From Pipra filicauda (lineage: Eukaryota > Chordata > Aves > Passeriformes > Pipridae), in NCBI RefSeq assembly GCF_003945595.2, contig NW_024105098.1, forward strand, positions 496,001-560,000: DNA of 64,000 bases. The letters are read 5' to 3'. How positions within the stretch are numbered: the first letter of the stretch is position 1; every line of letters begins with the position of its first letter. Shown one piece after another: positions 28,626 through 44,600 of the stretch. Made by a program: the position numbers and the translations under genes. The notes below the pieces were generated by a model, which was not told the origin of the DNA, searched no databases, and worked only from the letters and a program-made list of their open reading frames with translations.

Positions 28626-31600
28626 TCACATCCTTGGTAGGTCGAATTCTTTAGAAATTCTCTTGGTTTACAGTTTTCTGGGTTTTCAGACAGAGCTCGG
28701 TGATGAAGCCTGCTATGAAACAGTTGTGCCTGTCAGGGAGCAACATGGCACATGCTGGGTATGGAGAGGAAAAGGTACTTGTGTATCCCTGGACAGTCTG
28801 TTAAGACCATGTTTTGTTTCCAAATATTCGTAGCAGATTGGATTAGGGCTGGGGAGGGGTTTGCATGGCACTGACTGTAGTCATACAATGAGACCAGTGA
28901 CTGAAATTTGTTTAATTTAAGCTAACTGTCTTGGGGACCTTCCTATTGCTAGGACAGCCACTTTCTCCAGTGTGACTACTGATCTTCAGGGCAGGAACTG
29001 TTCCCGTTCGTAGCAGGCTATGGAATAGAGGTGTGGAGTTCCACTGCTAAGATCTATCAGCTTAGTTGTACCACAGCAAGGCAGTGAGTGGGGAACCTCT
29101 ACTACCCAAACTGGGTGAAACTCGTGTGCATTCTGTATTTCTTCTCCCATGGTTGATGATCACAGGAAATACTCTCTTCTAAGAGGGAGTTAAGTTACTC
29201 ATTGTTATTCTGCAGCATCATTGAGGATGTCATGAACTCTAAATTATGACACTCTCTCAATAAGGTAACTGGACTTCAGAATATAGTTTGGGGTGGTGTT
29301 GGTTGGTTTGTTTTCCAAGTTTCTGGAGGGTCTGTAATGACTGGGAAAGCAGATACAAGTGCACAGGAGAGTCATGGCTATTTGGTTGCACGTATCTTTA
29401 GAGCCTGCTTGCGTGGGGTAATTGGCTGGTGTTTGAAGCCTGAAATTCTGCCCTGGCACGGCAGGGAATAGGGCTGGTGGGAAGCTAAGAACTGCAGGCT
29501 GCTGCTCCTGGTCCTAAGGAAGCAACGCACAACTGTGCAGTTTTGCTCTGTGTTGGTGTAACATTCTGCTGGAGAAGGGAGTTGTGAGGGAGGTTACTCT
29601 GGCTAACGGTGCAGTATCGACCCAGCTCTCACCCTGTGCTGGGTCATTCTTACAAATTGCCACTTTTCCCTTGTGGTGTTGTTGGAAAGCAATTGAAGAT
29701 GAAGGGATTGTTCATAACTTCCTGCTGCTGAGAATAAATTGGTCTTGTTACAAACCACTCCAGTTTGTAATTACTCTCCCAGGTGCCATGTAGTGATGGG
29801 GGAGGGTGGGGTCAGCTCTGGACATACCACTTACCTTTCAGCTGTCAAACAGTATGATACATAGGGCTACACTCATTACTGTTCAAGTGTTCTATGTTAG
29901 AATTTAATTTCTAAAAGGTTTAAAAAAAGCAAAAAAATGGTGCTAAAACTTCACCCCTGAGCACGCTCGGTGAGACTGGTCATGCAGGCGTACAGTGCCA
30001 GGCTTTTCAACTATACTGTTTCTTTTTCAGATGTTTGCCCTGTTCTGTGTCTTCAACAGTGTATAGTGTTTTCCTGATTTCAGTTTCTTTGACTAGGGAT
30101 GACTAAGGGGTGGGGTGGGGAGGGTTAGCTGTAATTTTTTTAAAGAACGGAATTTTAGGATTGAGTGACTCGGTTGGTTTAAGCCTAAAGTGGGACAGAT
30201 GGTTTGGGACTGGGGAAGTCTTATCCTCTCCCACTTCTATTTCCCCACTCAGTCTGTTTAAAAAAACAAAAACAGAAATGCCTCTGAATATGTACTGTGT
30301 TCTTGTCTTGTTGCAGTGAGAAGAGAAGCTGGCAGGTCAGAAAACACTGGTCTGCTGCCTAAGGAACAGGCCCTCCCAGCTTTTGTCCCATAAGGGTCCA
30401 GCTATAAAATCAGTTGAAAACTGTGTCAGTAGCTAAGTTAGCTCAGAGAAATGTATGACAAGGACAGGTGGTCTCAGGAAATAATCCCATTTCTAGATCA
30501 TTACACGGCAGCTATGCATAAGGATGAAAGAGGTGAACTAGAAACAAAATGTACTTTGAGTTGTCTCAAGATGAAGGCAACCAAAATCAGTGACCAACTG
30601 CTACGAGTGGTTGCTTGGCTGGGGACAGCAGGTTAGAACTGCTCCTCAAAGCAGCTGTTACCTGGTTAGATCTGGATTAACTCATCCTTAGAAGCAAGTG
30701 CCTTTTGGTCTAGAAGGGCTTATTCTCATGACAACCACAACTGAGAAATAATCTCACTGCAATGATGAAATGTCTTTGTTTTACAGTAACTACAGGAGAA
30801 TGTCTTTGATCACTGGAGTCTGTCAGTGTTGGAATGTTTCCACTGTGAGGTTCTTAATTTTTTTTTTTTGTATTGTTCAACAGTCAATCTCAACTGAGGC
30901 CATTTCAGTTTGGGAACGTTTTGTAGTCAAAATATCACATATCTACAATTTATCAGAACAAAAAAAATCTATAAGGAAATCTAAGAGTTCATTTTAACCT
31001 TTGCACAGAATAATTTGTTTTCATAGTACATTAACAAACCTCTGCAATCTTCACTGACCATTAGTGCTGTTTTTCTGTTTGTATTCTGGAAACGACATGT
31101 TGTTTTGTTGGGGTTTTTTTGGTTAATTTATTTCCTTAAAGCAGAAGACCTCTTTTGACCTTCAGTGCAGAGATGTCAGACCAACTCTTTGTATTACACT
31201 TGGTTGCCTCCTACCTATATAATAACTTCTGAGTGTAAATAATTGAACTCTATCCTCTAATGAAGTATTGTAGAGAATAAATCATAATAGATAAAGATTA
31301 TTTGTACTGTCCTCTTTATGTGGGTTCTCACAGCCTTTGTGGGGGATAAGATGAAATCATTCTCATCTAGAAAGACAAACAATATATTACAGGTCTGAAT
31401 AGCAAACCTGTAAATTATACTGAATGCTCAAAACCAGGGAGGTTGCCAGAGTGGGATGGCAGCTGTCTGGAGGCACACAAACAGTCAGACAGGCTCTCTA
31501 GAAGGAAGCAAGCTAAAATAGAAGGAAAATTAAAACCAACTACTAAATATGTGTCTTTGTATCCTGAAATAATGTTTGCTTGACAATAACTTTCTCTCAT

Positions 31601-34600
31601 GATGGTTTGCCATGACATATATAAAGCACATACGTACAGAGTACTCTAAATATGTCTGAAACCATAAAAATTGGGGTTTGGGGGTTTGTCTTCTAAAAGG
31701 AGCTAATGAGAACAGATTGCCTATACTCTGAGGCTGTAGTCTCAAAATCTACTCTTAATCTAAAAAAATGAGTCTAAAAAAATGTAAAAATTAGTCTTAA
31801 TCTAAAAATATTATTTCAGAAGAAACACCTACATCTTTCTGGATTCTTAAAATTTGAATGTTTGTTTTGGGACAGGATTAACTGATTTGTGGAATAGTTT
31901 TGAATTATGCCTCTGGTTTACCTGATTTTTTCCATACCCTGTCAGGTTATTGTTAACTTTTTATCTGTGGCAGATGTATAGTTGGGAGATCCTACATTTT
32001 CTGCTTGTGGTTCTCGGGAAGGGCAGCCCTGGATGTCAATGAACAGTCATAAACCCCCAAAGTAAACACCAACCAAACCAAGGGGTTTGGTTTTGACCAA
32101 GTTTTGACTTAAATATGCCTGAGAAGCTCATTGACCTCAGCACAACTACAAAGCAAAACTCTATTTTCAGAAAATATGCTGCTGGTACTAGTCAGGCTAG
32201 AAAGTAAATCCCCCAGGCAATGTGAGGAGGGGGTGAGGAGGACTCTGGGGCTAATGTGATTTCCAGGTGATTTCCTTTTTATTTCTGAAGTTACCCATAT
32301 CACTGCCATCATGTATCCAGGGAAGTTATCAGGTATATTCCTGACAGCTCTGTTGTCAGGAATACATTGACTTTTTGTACATTTTTGTGTCATATGCTTT
32401 TCCTTACTTGATTTTTTTGGTTTCCTATTGAATCAGTCAGACATAAAATCTTTGTCTGGTGTCTTTCATTAGAGGTTCTTCCGCGCATGTTGCATTCTGT
32501 GACCACAGGAACACTCACCCAGCAGCTCCCAGGGAGGATGAGGCCAGGTAGAAGGGTGTACATATGACTGCACGCTGAAATAGGTCAATCCAGGCTAAAT
32601 ATAAACCAGGATAATTCTCCCGGAAACACTTTCTTCTGTTGCTACTCCTGTTTGAAATAAGAAACAAAATTAATTACTCATTTGGCACTCACTTCTTTCT
32701 AGAACAAAATTAAAGACAGCTTAGGAGGAATATCTACAAGACACTTCAAATGAAGAATACTTGAGCATTTTTATTCTAAACACAAAAAAAAAAAAAAAAA
32801 GAATTTTATTTTACCTGTGATTGAGAAATGCCACTTCTTAAAGACAAAAATGAAAACCAGAAAAAAAATGAAAACTTTCCCATGAGACCAAATAAGTCAC
32901 TATTTATACTGACAGTACATAGAGCAGTACCATAGGAAAGTTCCTAAGCTGGTTTTCCCATGGTCTGGGAAAAGATGACCTGTGTGTCTGTTTGATATCA
33001 CTCAGAAAACACAGAAAGCACAGAAGAGTGTTGTTACCATGTTCCTTAAACCAAGTACATACTTCCGCAAAATGAACAATATCCAGATTATTGAACCATA
33101 TTTTTTTTTCTTTTCTGTAGTCAGCTAGACTGCTCTTATAATCAGATTAATTCTGGCAGAAATCATGCATGATACAACCAGCTGATAGTATGTCTAGATG
33201 TCACACGTATTTAAAAACTGAACAGATCATGCAGTTTTGCATTCAGAGGCTTACTGTGACTTCATTACTGGATATTAATATAATTTTACTTTGCTCATAC
33301 ATGTTCATTCCTTATGGTTTTGGAGATATACTTTTAAATGGAGTAAAAATAAAGGCAAAATGGTGTGAAAACCTAAACCTGAAGAGTTATACTTTAAGAA
33401 CACAGATGAAAATCACACATGTCTTGTGCAATACTGGCTATTGTGGCACACCAGTGGGTGGTTATCTCCACAAGGATCACACTGGCATTCCACAGAAAAT
33501 GTGGAATTACTGTTTGAAAACTTAAAAAAACTGCTAGGAAAATCACATTTCTTCTGCTGCTGGATTAAAAGGAAAGCATATTACAAAGTAGGTTTATGCT
33601 AATAATAGAATATCCTTGTTATTAGCTCTTCCTACATTTGATTACATGGAGGTATTTAGCTGAGTATTTTGTTAGATCTGTGGAGCTGCAATTAGTGTTT
33701 ACAGGCTCTGTGTTTAAACTATAGCAATGTAGAAATTACCATAATAGGTCTGTCTAACAATCTGCTACCTAATAACATGTCTCCAGCAAGGATCAATGCT
33801 TTTGGCCCTGGAATATGGAATATTAGAGGCTCTATTCATGATAAATTACATTTGGCCAAGTAGTCTTTTTTTTTTTTAAATCAGCTTAATTTAGGATGTG
33901 ACCACTAAAGCTGCTCAAAAGTTCCTATAGTCTTTATTTTAATCAAGCTCATCTTCCTTTTCTATGTGTATTTTGTTGACAAATGCTGAAACAGTCATTA
34001 TTAGTGAGGAAAAAGCCAGAGCATTTTAAAAATAACAAGTCAGGTACTCTGCTATGTTTGCTTTGTTGCAGCAGCTGAACAATACTTCCTGTGGAGTTTA
34101 TAAGTTCATTCTTTTAAATTCTTAAAAACCAAAACACATCAGTGATAATGGACTTAATCTTTTATGATAGCCTCTTAAACTGTGTCTATAAACTCTTGCA
34201 AGAATCTGGCTCTCTTGATTTAGTTTTTGTATACTTGAGTAGAATGGATCCCTGGGGGAAAACCCAACAGGGAAATTAGTAACTTAAACCTCAGTGAGCT
34301 ACCTACTGCTCTGAGAATCATGATGTTCTGAGTTGATGGGTTATTTGAGTCAGGATTCCAAATGATGTTAAATGCTTCTCTGGTCAATCTGGCATGGATT
34401 TCCTTGCTTTCTTGTAAACCTAATTGAGATTGTTTAATTTGCCAGATGTTCCCCGAGATATTTCCATTCCCTTTCTTACTGGATGTCCTTCTGCTTGTAC
34501 CACTTAGCAAATTACTCTCCATTCAGTTTCTCTGCTACGCTCATTATCCAGATAACAAATATTAGAAATCTATTATTTGACCTCTTCATATTCCTATAGT

Positions 34601-35328
34601 TTATTTTTAATGCATTCCTTTTCCCAGCGGTTCACCTAGGCACAGATGCAGTTCAGAACAGGAGTGGTTTCATCATAAATCCTCCAACAGTCTATTTTTG
34701 CCTTTCTTTAGGGGCGCAGCATGACATAGTAAGGGCTGATAAGATGATTACTTTAAGAGTCTTAGACTGGTTAGGCACTTACATGTGAGCTCTCCAGGGA
34801 AAACACTACTCCATAAGTTATTTTGTTGGCAGTGTTGGGAGAACTATCTCCATTTTCAGCCTGCCTATAACTTTTAGGGGTCTGTAGATTGCTTCTGGAT
34901 AGTCTGAAAAAGCACCTTCCTTGGGAAGTGTGTTATGATATCAATACTCGTTCATTATAGACCGAGGTCTATTAATCACAGTGAGCTAGACAGAAATTCT
35001 GGCACAGACAGTCACAGTTTTCCTAAGGCTGGGCTTTGCTGTCTAGCTGGAGGATGTTCAGGTGGCAAAACAGAGCAAGCTGTAGCTCACTGATCCACTG
35101 ATGTGAAGATGCATCTGCTGCCTTGGTGCCCTCGGGTGCTCCTGGGCAAATGGGTGCTGCTGTGCAGTCTGGGCAGGGGGACCAGAGCAGTTTTGAGCTC
35201 TTTGGTTATTTCCTAAAGGACAGAGCAGAAGGAGAAGGGTTTGCTCATGCGAAGGACAAGCACTGTTTCCCTCAGTGTTCCTCCACATCCCTCGGGCCCT
35301 GGTATGTGCCTTGAAGATTCTGGGCTCA
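28626..35328. other. AMMECR1L-POLR2D gene-free spacer
   Basis: 6.7 kb of AT-rich sequence without an exon, RNA gene or CR1 copy that I can recognise. It has an A tract at about 32783-32801. The first 2.7 kb could be an extended AMMECR1L 3'UTR. The rest shows only short chance open frames. Confidence 0.65.
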
Positions 35329-35745
35329 TGATCACAGAATCAGTTGGGTTGGAAAAGACCTCTGTGATCATCGAGTCCGACCTGTAACCAAACACCATGT
35401 CAACTAGACCATGGCACTGGGGCCCGTGTCCAGGCTGTCCTTAAACACCTCCAGGGACAGTGTCTCCACCACCTCCCTGGGCAGCCCATTCCAATGCCTA
35501 ATCATCCCTTCTGTGAGGAATTTCTTCCCAATGTCCAACCTAAATCTCCTCTCCTGGTGCAGCTTAAGACCATGTCCCCTCATCCTGTCCGTGGCGGCCT
35601 GGGAGAAGCAGCCGATCCCCACCCGGCTACAACCTCCTGTCAGGGAGCTGCAGGGTCTTGGTCCGATGATGTCTTCGTCTGCCACAGCTATTTGCCCCGT
35701 GTTCACATAAACAACGCTCAGCACCCCAGCTCTTTCCCTCTCTGA
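35329..35745 (-). mobile_element. CR1 LINE fragment (3'UTR plus end of ORF2)
   Basis: Begins ATCACAGAATCAGTTGGGTT. On the minus strand it still encodes the decayed C-terminal end of the CR1 polyprotein ([19 protein letters not shown] near 35430-35490). It is 5'-truncated and ends where the POLR2D CpG island begins, so the left part of that promoter region derives from a LINE. Confidence 0.88.
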
Positions 35746-35910
35746 AAGGAGCTCACTGCTAAGCGAGCTTAAACACACCTCTGAGGGCTGCTTCCTGGGG
35801 GAAGGGGGGCGCTGCTTAGGCGCCCTGTCCCCGCTGCTTCCCCTCGGTTCTCCACAGCGGCAACTCCGCTTTTTTCTATTCGGCAGTGCCCGGGGCAGAA
35901 CGGACCCTCG

Positions 35911-36345
35911 GCCCCTCACAGCGGGGAGAACCAGCCTCCGCCCGCCCCTCACACGGGGCAAAGCCACACGCTGCCGCTCAGACGGACGGAGCCGCCCCTC
36001 ACACCGTAGAGAACCGGCCTCCGCCCGCCCCTCACACCCTGGAGAACCGGCCTCCGCCCGCCCCTCACACGGGGCAAAGCCACACGCTGCCGCTCAGACG
36101 GGCGGAGCCGCCCCTCACCCCGTAGAGAACCGGCCTCCGCCCGCCCCTCACGCCGCGGAGAACCGGCCTCCGCCCGCCCCTCACGCCGCGGAGAACCGGC
36201 CTCCGCCCGCCCCTCACGCCGCGGAGAACCGGCCTCCGCCCGCCCCTCACACCCTGGAGAACCGGCCTCCGGAGAACCGGCCTCCGCCCGCCCCTCACCC
36301 CGTAGAGAACCGGCCTCCGCCCGCCCCTCACACGCCGGAGCCGCC
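35911..36345 (+). repeat. GC-rich minisatellite in the POLR2D promoter, about 33-bp unit
   Basis: The core GCCTCCGCCCGCCCCTCAC occurs nine times, first at 35934, joined by variable linkers such as GCCGCGGAGAACCG. A longer block starting ACACGGGGCAAAGCCACACG appears twice (35951 and 36067, 116 bp apart), showing higher-order duplication. Each core contains CCGCCCGCCCC, a GC-box (Sp1/KLF-type) sequence. The array ends about 40 bp before the POLR2D start codon. Confidence 0.9.
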
Positions 36346-36386
36346 CTTTCCCGGCGGAGCGGCCCTTCCGCTGCGGGTTTCCGGCG

Positions 36387-39903
<3,517 letters not shown>

Positions 39904-40465
39904 GCTTAACCCTCAACCCCTTTATCTGAACGCAAAAACCTGGGGAATTTGACTGTTTCTCAGCCCTCTGGACCAGCTGAGCTCCTGGCTGAGTGAGGGA
40001 AGTTGTGGACATAGGGTGCTTCAGTGCTGTGACATCACAGGTGCATTCAGACTGGAGATCAGCATCGTCCTTTTGGTTTGTTCCAGGTGTATATTGGCAA
40101 GGGCTCCTGTATTGTGAGAGCCAAAGAACCCGAAAAGCCTTTTCCCAGTGGCTCAAATATTTGTTTCTTCCCCAAACCATCTCCTCAGTTTGAAAATTTT
40201 CACCATGTTTCTGGTTTTTAGCAGAAATATAGATGTAATTTCTGATTTTTTTTGAATTTCTAAAAGAGACAGAGAAACTTATTCTTGGAGCTCAGAAGAT
40301 TCAATCATGGGCAGCATCAATTTCTGTGGTGGCTTTTTTGTTTGTTTGGCATCATTTTATTGTTTGATTAGGACAGTGAATTTTTACAGCTTCAATAATT
40401 TTCTATTGTTCGGTGTAAATTAAAATATATTTTTCATTAAAGTTGTATGGTTTATAAACATTAGG
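39904..40465 (+). other. POLR2D: POLR2D 3'UTR (end inferred)
   Basis: Runs to an ATTAAA at 40436-40441 followed by a GU-rich segment (GTTGTATGGTTT). A canonical AATAAA at 40664-40669 is an alternative end. Confidence 0.65.
40436..40441 (+). promoter_or_regulatory. POLR2D: Candidate POLR2D polyadenylation signal (ATTAAA)
   Basis: The common ATTAAA variant, 530 nt after the stop codon, with U/GU-rich sequence on both sides. Confidence 0.5.
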
Positions 40466-41071
40466 TACATATTATGATTTTGTTAATGAGGATCTTTTCG
40501 ACAAATAGATCCTGGAGGTCTGGGGTCTCCAAGCATTTTATAACACAATTACAATTTAGGGCAGATCAGACAGAGGTGATATTAACTATGATCACAGCGA
40601 GAGAACATTTGGGCAGCATGTCCCTGTCTGCCAGGTGATTGCAGACACCCACTTGTTACAGAAAATAAAGAGTTAACCCATAATTCTGATGTTAACAAAG
40701 CCAAGTATCCACCCCTGGAGGGATGGACTCCTGAAGTAGTTTGCCAACTGCCTTAATTCTGAGAAGGAACCAAACCATGGAGGGATGGCTTGTGGTGCAG
40801 CCTGTGGGAGCAGCACACCCCCTGTTGTCACAGCTCAGCAGCTGGTAGATTCACAGATTGTTAGCTTTTCGTTGAAATGAATGTTCTTTTAGTTAGGGTA
40901 AGCTTCTTAGCCAGCCCTCTCAAATCTTACAATTTTACCACCATACCTGGAAGAAGGAAAATTTCGCAGGAAAGAATATCTGGGACAGAGAGGAATACAG
41001 GTGTGTTAAGACACTATTTGTGATGATGTTGTGGTTTGAAACCCAATAATGGGGACAGAGGAGAAGGGAAT
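40466..41071. other. POLR2D-WDR33 spacer
   Basis: About 600 bp between the POLR2D end and the CR1 fragment before WDR33. Nothing seen besides the spare AATAAA at 40664. Confidence 0.6.
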
Positions 41072-41245
41072 GACTGAATAAGTTAGGTTGGGAAAGACCC
41101 CTGAGACCATGGAGTCCAACCCATGACTGAACACCACCACAACTAGACCGAGGCACTGAGTGCCACATCCAGTCTTTCCTTAAGCACCTCCAGAGGTGGC
41201 GACTCGGCCACCTCCCTGGGCAGCGCGTTCCAAAGGTGTCTGTGC
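41072..41245 (-). mobile_element. CR1 LINE fragment next to the WDR33 promoter
   Basis: Reads TTAGGTTGGGAAAGACCCCT, GGAGTCCAACCCATGACTGA and CACCTCCCTGGGCAGCGCGT, a reverse-complement CR1 3' region. Its inner end merges into the CpG island, and it keeps several CpGs of its own. Confidence 0.85.
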
Positions 41246-41339
41246 TGTGTCCGGCTGTTTGGCGAGCAGGGGCAGGGCGGAGCTGGGAGCCGGAGGGAGA
41301 ACTGACAGCACCGACCGACCTCCGCCCCCGCGGCCCCTC

Positions 41340-41350
41340 TGCGCATGCGC
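41340..41350 (+). promoter_or_regulatory. WDR33: NRF-1-type site
   Basis: TGCGCATGCGC, a perfect palindromic NRF-1 core. Confidence 0.65.
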
Positions 41351-41410
41351 GCGGCCCCGCCCCGTAGTTGAGGCGCCCGCGGGGGCTCTCACGACCGCGC
41401 CCCGCCTCTC

Positions 41411-41421
41411 TGCGCATGCGC
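41411..41421 (+). promoter_or_regulatory. WDR33: NRF-1-type site
   Basis: A second perfect TGCGCATGCGC, 71 bp from the first and in the same CTCTGCGCATGCGC context. Confidence 0.65.
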
Positions 41422-41498
41422 GGGGCCGCCGCGCCTCTCGTGGCCCCGCCGGGGGGCGCTGCCACCGCCCCGCCCCTGCCCCGCGCGCCCTGACATAA

Positions 41499-41510
41499 CG
41501 CGCGTGCGCA
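41499..41510 (+). promoter_or_regulatory. WDR33: NRF-1-type site
   Basis: CGCGCGTGCGCA fits YGCGCRTGCGCR. A near-match follows at about 41519-41531. Confidence 0.5.
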
Positions 41511-41539
41511 CCGACGCGGGGCGCGTGCGCCGCGCGGGC

Positions 41540-41684
41540 GCTGGCGGCGGGGGAGGCGGAGGGAAGATGGCGGGCGGCTGCGGCCGCGGCTCGTGAGGCG
41601 GCGGCGCTGCCGGGGCCGGGAGGACGAGGCGGGCGGCGAGGCGGCGGCGGGGCGCGGAGTCCCGGTACGAGAGGCCGGCTGGGC
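41540..41684 (+). other. WDR33: WDR33 non-coding first exon (boundaries estimated)
   Basis: GC-rich leader ending at the strong donor GTGAGT at 41685; GTACGA at 41664 is a weaker alternative. It contains a 9-codon upstream ORF (ATG at 41567, stop at 41594-41596) whose ATG lies inside the YY1-like motif. The start site is inferred. Confidence 0.5.
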
Positions 41685-44600
41685 GTGAGTGCGGCTCGGT
41701 TCTGGGCGGGGCGGGTGAGCAGCCCCGGGAAACGCGGCCGCCTCCGCCATCTTTAGGCCGCGGCCCAGGACCGGCGCGGCCGGGGCAGGGCGGGGGCCGC
41801 CGGCCGGAACAGCGGATGCCCGGGCTGGGACACCCCGGGGAGCGGCGTGAGCCGAGCGCAGGCCCAGCACCGCAGCCGGGCCCCGGGGTGCGGTTGCTCG
41901 AGGGCCGGGGCAGGGAGCGGACGGTAGGGCCCCCGTCCCGCCTGCCGCACAGGTGTGTGGTGGCGGCCTCGCCCGACTATCAGTCCTGCCCTTTTCTGCT
42001 TTTTAATTTTTTTTTTAAATGTTACTCTTTCCTCTGCTTTGGGTCTGAGTGGAGACCGAGTTGTGGCTGCTTGACGATAGGGCTGGGGAAGCCCTGGCCA
42101 TTACGGGCCCTGTTAGATACATCACATCACATTTTCTGTTTATGCAGTCCTTCACAAGAGGGATTCTCTCTGTATTAAGGAGAGAAAAGAAACAGCTACA
42201 GACTAGCTAGTATTTGAGCTTCTCAGATGCCAGGTGAGATAACTGCATTTCCCAATAAAGGGCGGTCTTAGTGCTGGGGGCCGATAAACATTGGTAGAAG
42301 GATGGGAAGGCAATACGTTCATATTATATCTTGGCTTTTCTTACGGGTTCTGAAAGTGCTGTTGCTCACATTTTCCACTGTATAATGCTGTACAATAATG
42401 CTACTGTTAAAATATGTTCCTTGCAATATAATAAGACAGCCGTGTGCAGCAGGCACTTGCTCTTGCAGGCAGGGTGGGAGGGTTTAATGACCATGTGGTA
42501 TCACATTCCACTGATTGAGACTCACCAGCCTGTGGTCACGGCATGGGTAGCAAACCTAGGGGACCTGTTAAACTTGAAAAAATACTTCAGTGTTTTTCCC
42601 TTGGAGAGAACTCATTAAACTTCGTGCCTTCTTACAGATGGGTGTTATTTCTCTCTTGCTAACTGTTAGCTTCTTTGTTATGAGCCGTGTGGTCTCAAAT
42701 GCAGTATTTTGAGATATTGGCATTTGCTCAGGCACATCTGCTTGTCTGATAGAATAGGTAAGTAATCTTGTGCTCTACAAGTCTTGTATCTCATCACATC
42801 TTTACTTGCAATTTCTGTGTACTATTTGAGAATCTGATTTTCTTTGTGGACAACAGTCCCTTATCCTTCTCCTTGCAGCAGATGTTTATTCTTCTATGCT
42901 TTTCTTAACTCAAACTGTTTTATTCTTCCTTTAAGAGAGGTGACACTACACATCAGAGAGTTTATTGTATGCAAAGTGTTGTGCCAAAATACTTTGGGGT
43001 TCCCTCCTCCTGAATTCTTTATCAAGTAAACTGACTCAATAACTCAGCAGTTTGCTGCAATATTCTGCCATCATCTTACAATAAGAATATATAATCATCA
43101 CACATTTCAGAAAATTCTGGTTCTTAACAACTTGTTCAGTTGTGCTGTAGTAGTTCAGATGGGAAGATCTGAAAATGTAGATACTGAAAAATGAAAATAT
43201 TGAGAGATGGGGGAAAAAACCCCTTTGAGCTGTAGAGAATGTTAGATGTGAGTAGCTGGTGAATGTTTAATACTCCTAGACTTGCTAAAACCTTTTAATT
43301 TAAAAGTCAGTCGCTACAGTTACAGTCTTTCCCTGTTGCCTGAAGTGTTCATCCTCCATTGAATCCTTGCAGCTATAAACATTAGACTGTTTGGACTGTT
43401 GGAATTGAAAATTTCTCATCAGCTTTGTATTTCCTGTTATCAGCACAAGAAGTAAAAGCTCAGTAATCCTAAATTGTGCTTGAGATAGAGGTACGAGGAA
43501 TGCATTCATTTGCTGCAGCAGAGAGGCCCTGATCTGAGGAGGAAATGAGAAATCTCCTGTTTTGTTCCCATCTCTAACAAATTTCAAGTCTTCTGAGTCA
43601 CCTGAAAAAAAATCGTGGAGAAAACATTGGATTGAGTTGCAGTATGGAAGAAACAGAGTTTAACTTTGTATTGAGATGATTCCATGCAAAATATTTCACT
43701 TTGTCCATCTGCTAAGGCTTGAGGTTGATGATATATAGGGAATTTCAGTAGTTGGTTCACTAATGCTGGAAATGAAAATCATTTTAGACTTGCTCAGGTA
43801 TAGGTTGTAGTTTAGAAAACGACCCCTATCTCTGTGCAGGAAATTGTAAAAACAAACTAAAAGCTGTCTGCAGTGTGTTTGTGATTTTTACAGAATTTGT
43901 TCTTTATTTGCTGTATTTTCATTCCTGGTATTGTATCATTTTGTTATTGGAAGCTTTATACGTAGCAAAAATACAGAGATGCTGGTTTGGTTGGTGTAGT
44001 TAATGAGGAGGCCTCAGTGGAACTGAACATTGTTAGAGCTTGGTGGTGTGGAGGGGATACAGGAAAGGTCTTTCAGAAGATTGAAACCTTAAGATAACCT
44101 TGGTTTTGCTTCTTATAGAGAATCTCTGGAAGTAAGAGCAGAGAAGTAGAGTTTTTGATGGCTAACAGGTGTTCATTTGTATTTTGTCATTAATTTTACT
44201 TCAGTTTGGAGCATCCCTGTTTTCCAAATGGTGCTAAACTTCCCAACAATTTGTTCTTGCTCACTAGTATTTAAAAAAGCTACTCAGCATTTCATAGGAC
44301 GTCAGTTCTGGTTTAACCAGCTCTCCACATTCAGGCTGGCTGTACCAGTCATTCTGTTGTACAGCTTGAAATAGGATGTGAAGTGTATATGTACCAGGAA
44401 AGCAGGTGAGCTCTTGTGTTGTGACACTCCTTTTGCTGGCAGTGATGTGACACTTCTTTGGTACAGGTCCTGCTGAGTTGCTTGTGGTCATGGTCACAGT
44501 TTGTAAGGCACTCTCCAGGTATGGAGGGGTACCAGAGACCAAAGTGTTTCATGCTTTGGAACTAAGCCAACTGATGTTGTTCCTGTTCTACCTCTGCACC

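Larger units (their letters stand above)
41200..41970 (+). promoter_or_regulatory. WDR33: WDR33 CpG-island promoter
   Basis: Very high G+C and CpG, with three NRF-1-type elements and a YY1-like AAGATGGCGG near the presumed start site (about 41530-41570). No TATA box. This is typical of a broadly expressed processing-factor gene. Confidence 0.85.

Noticed and set aside
28626..35328. Search for an extra gene between AMMECR1L and POLR2D
   Set aside because: Only short, AT-biased frames without splice-linked conserved peptides; no tRNA or snoRNA-like fold recognised by eye.
35404..35967. 187-codon minus-strand frame with [12 protein letters not shown]
   Set aside because: The conserved part is the decayed CR1 polyprotein end; the rest is CpG-island read-through.
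40935..41870. 311-codon open frame on the minus strand
   Set aside because: Spans a CR1 fragment and the WDR33 CpG island. The peptide is compositionally biased and partly CR1-derived. Not a gene.
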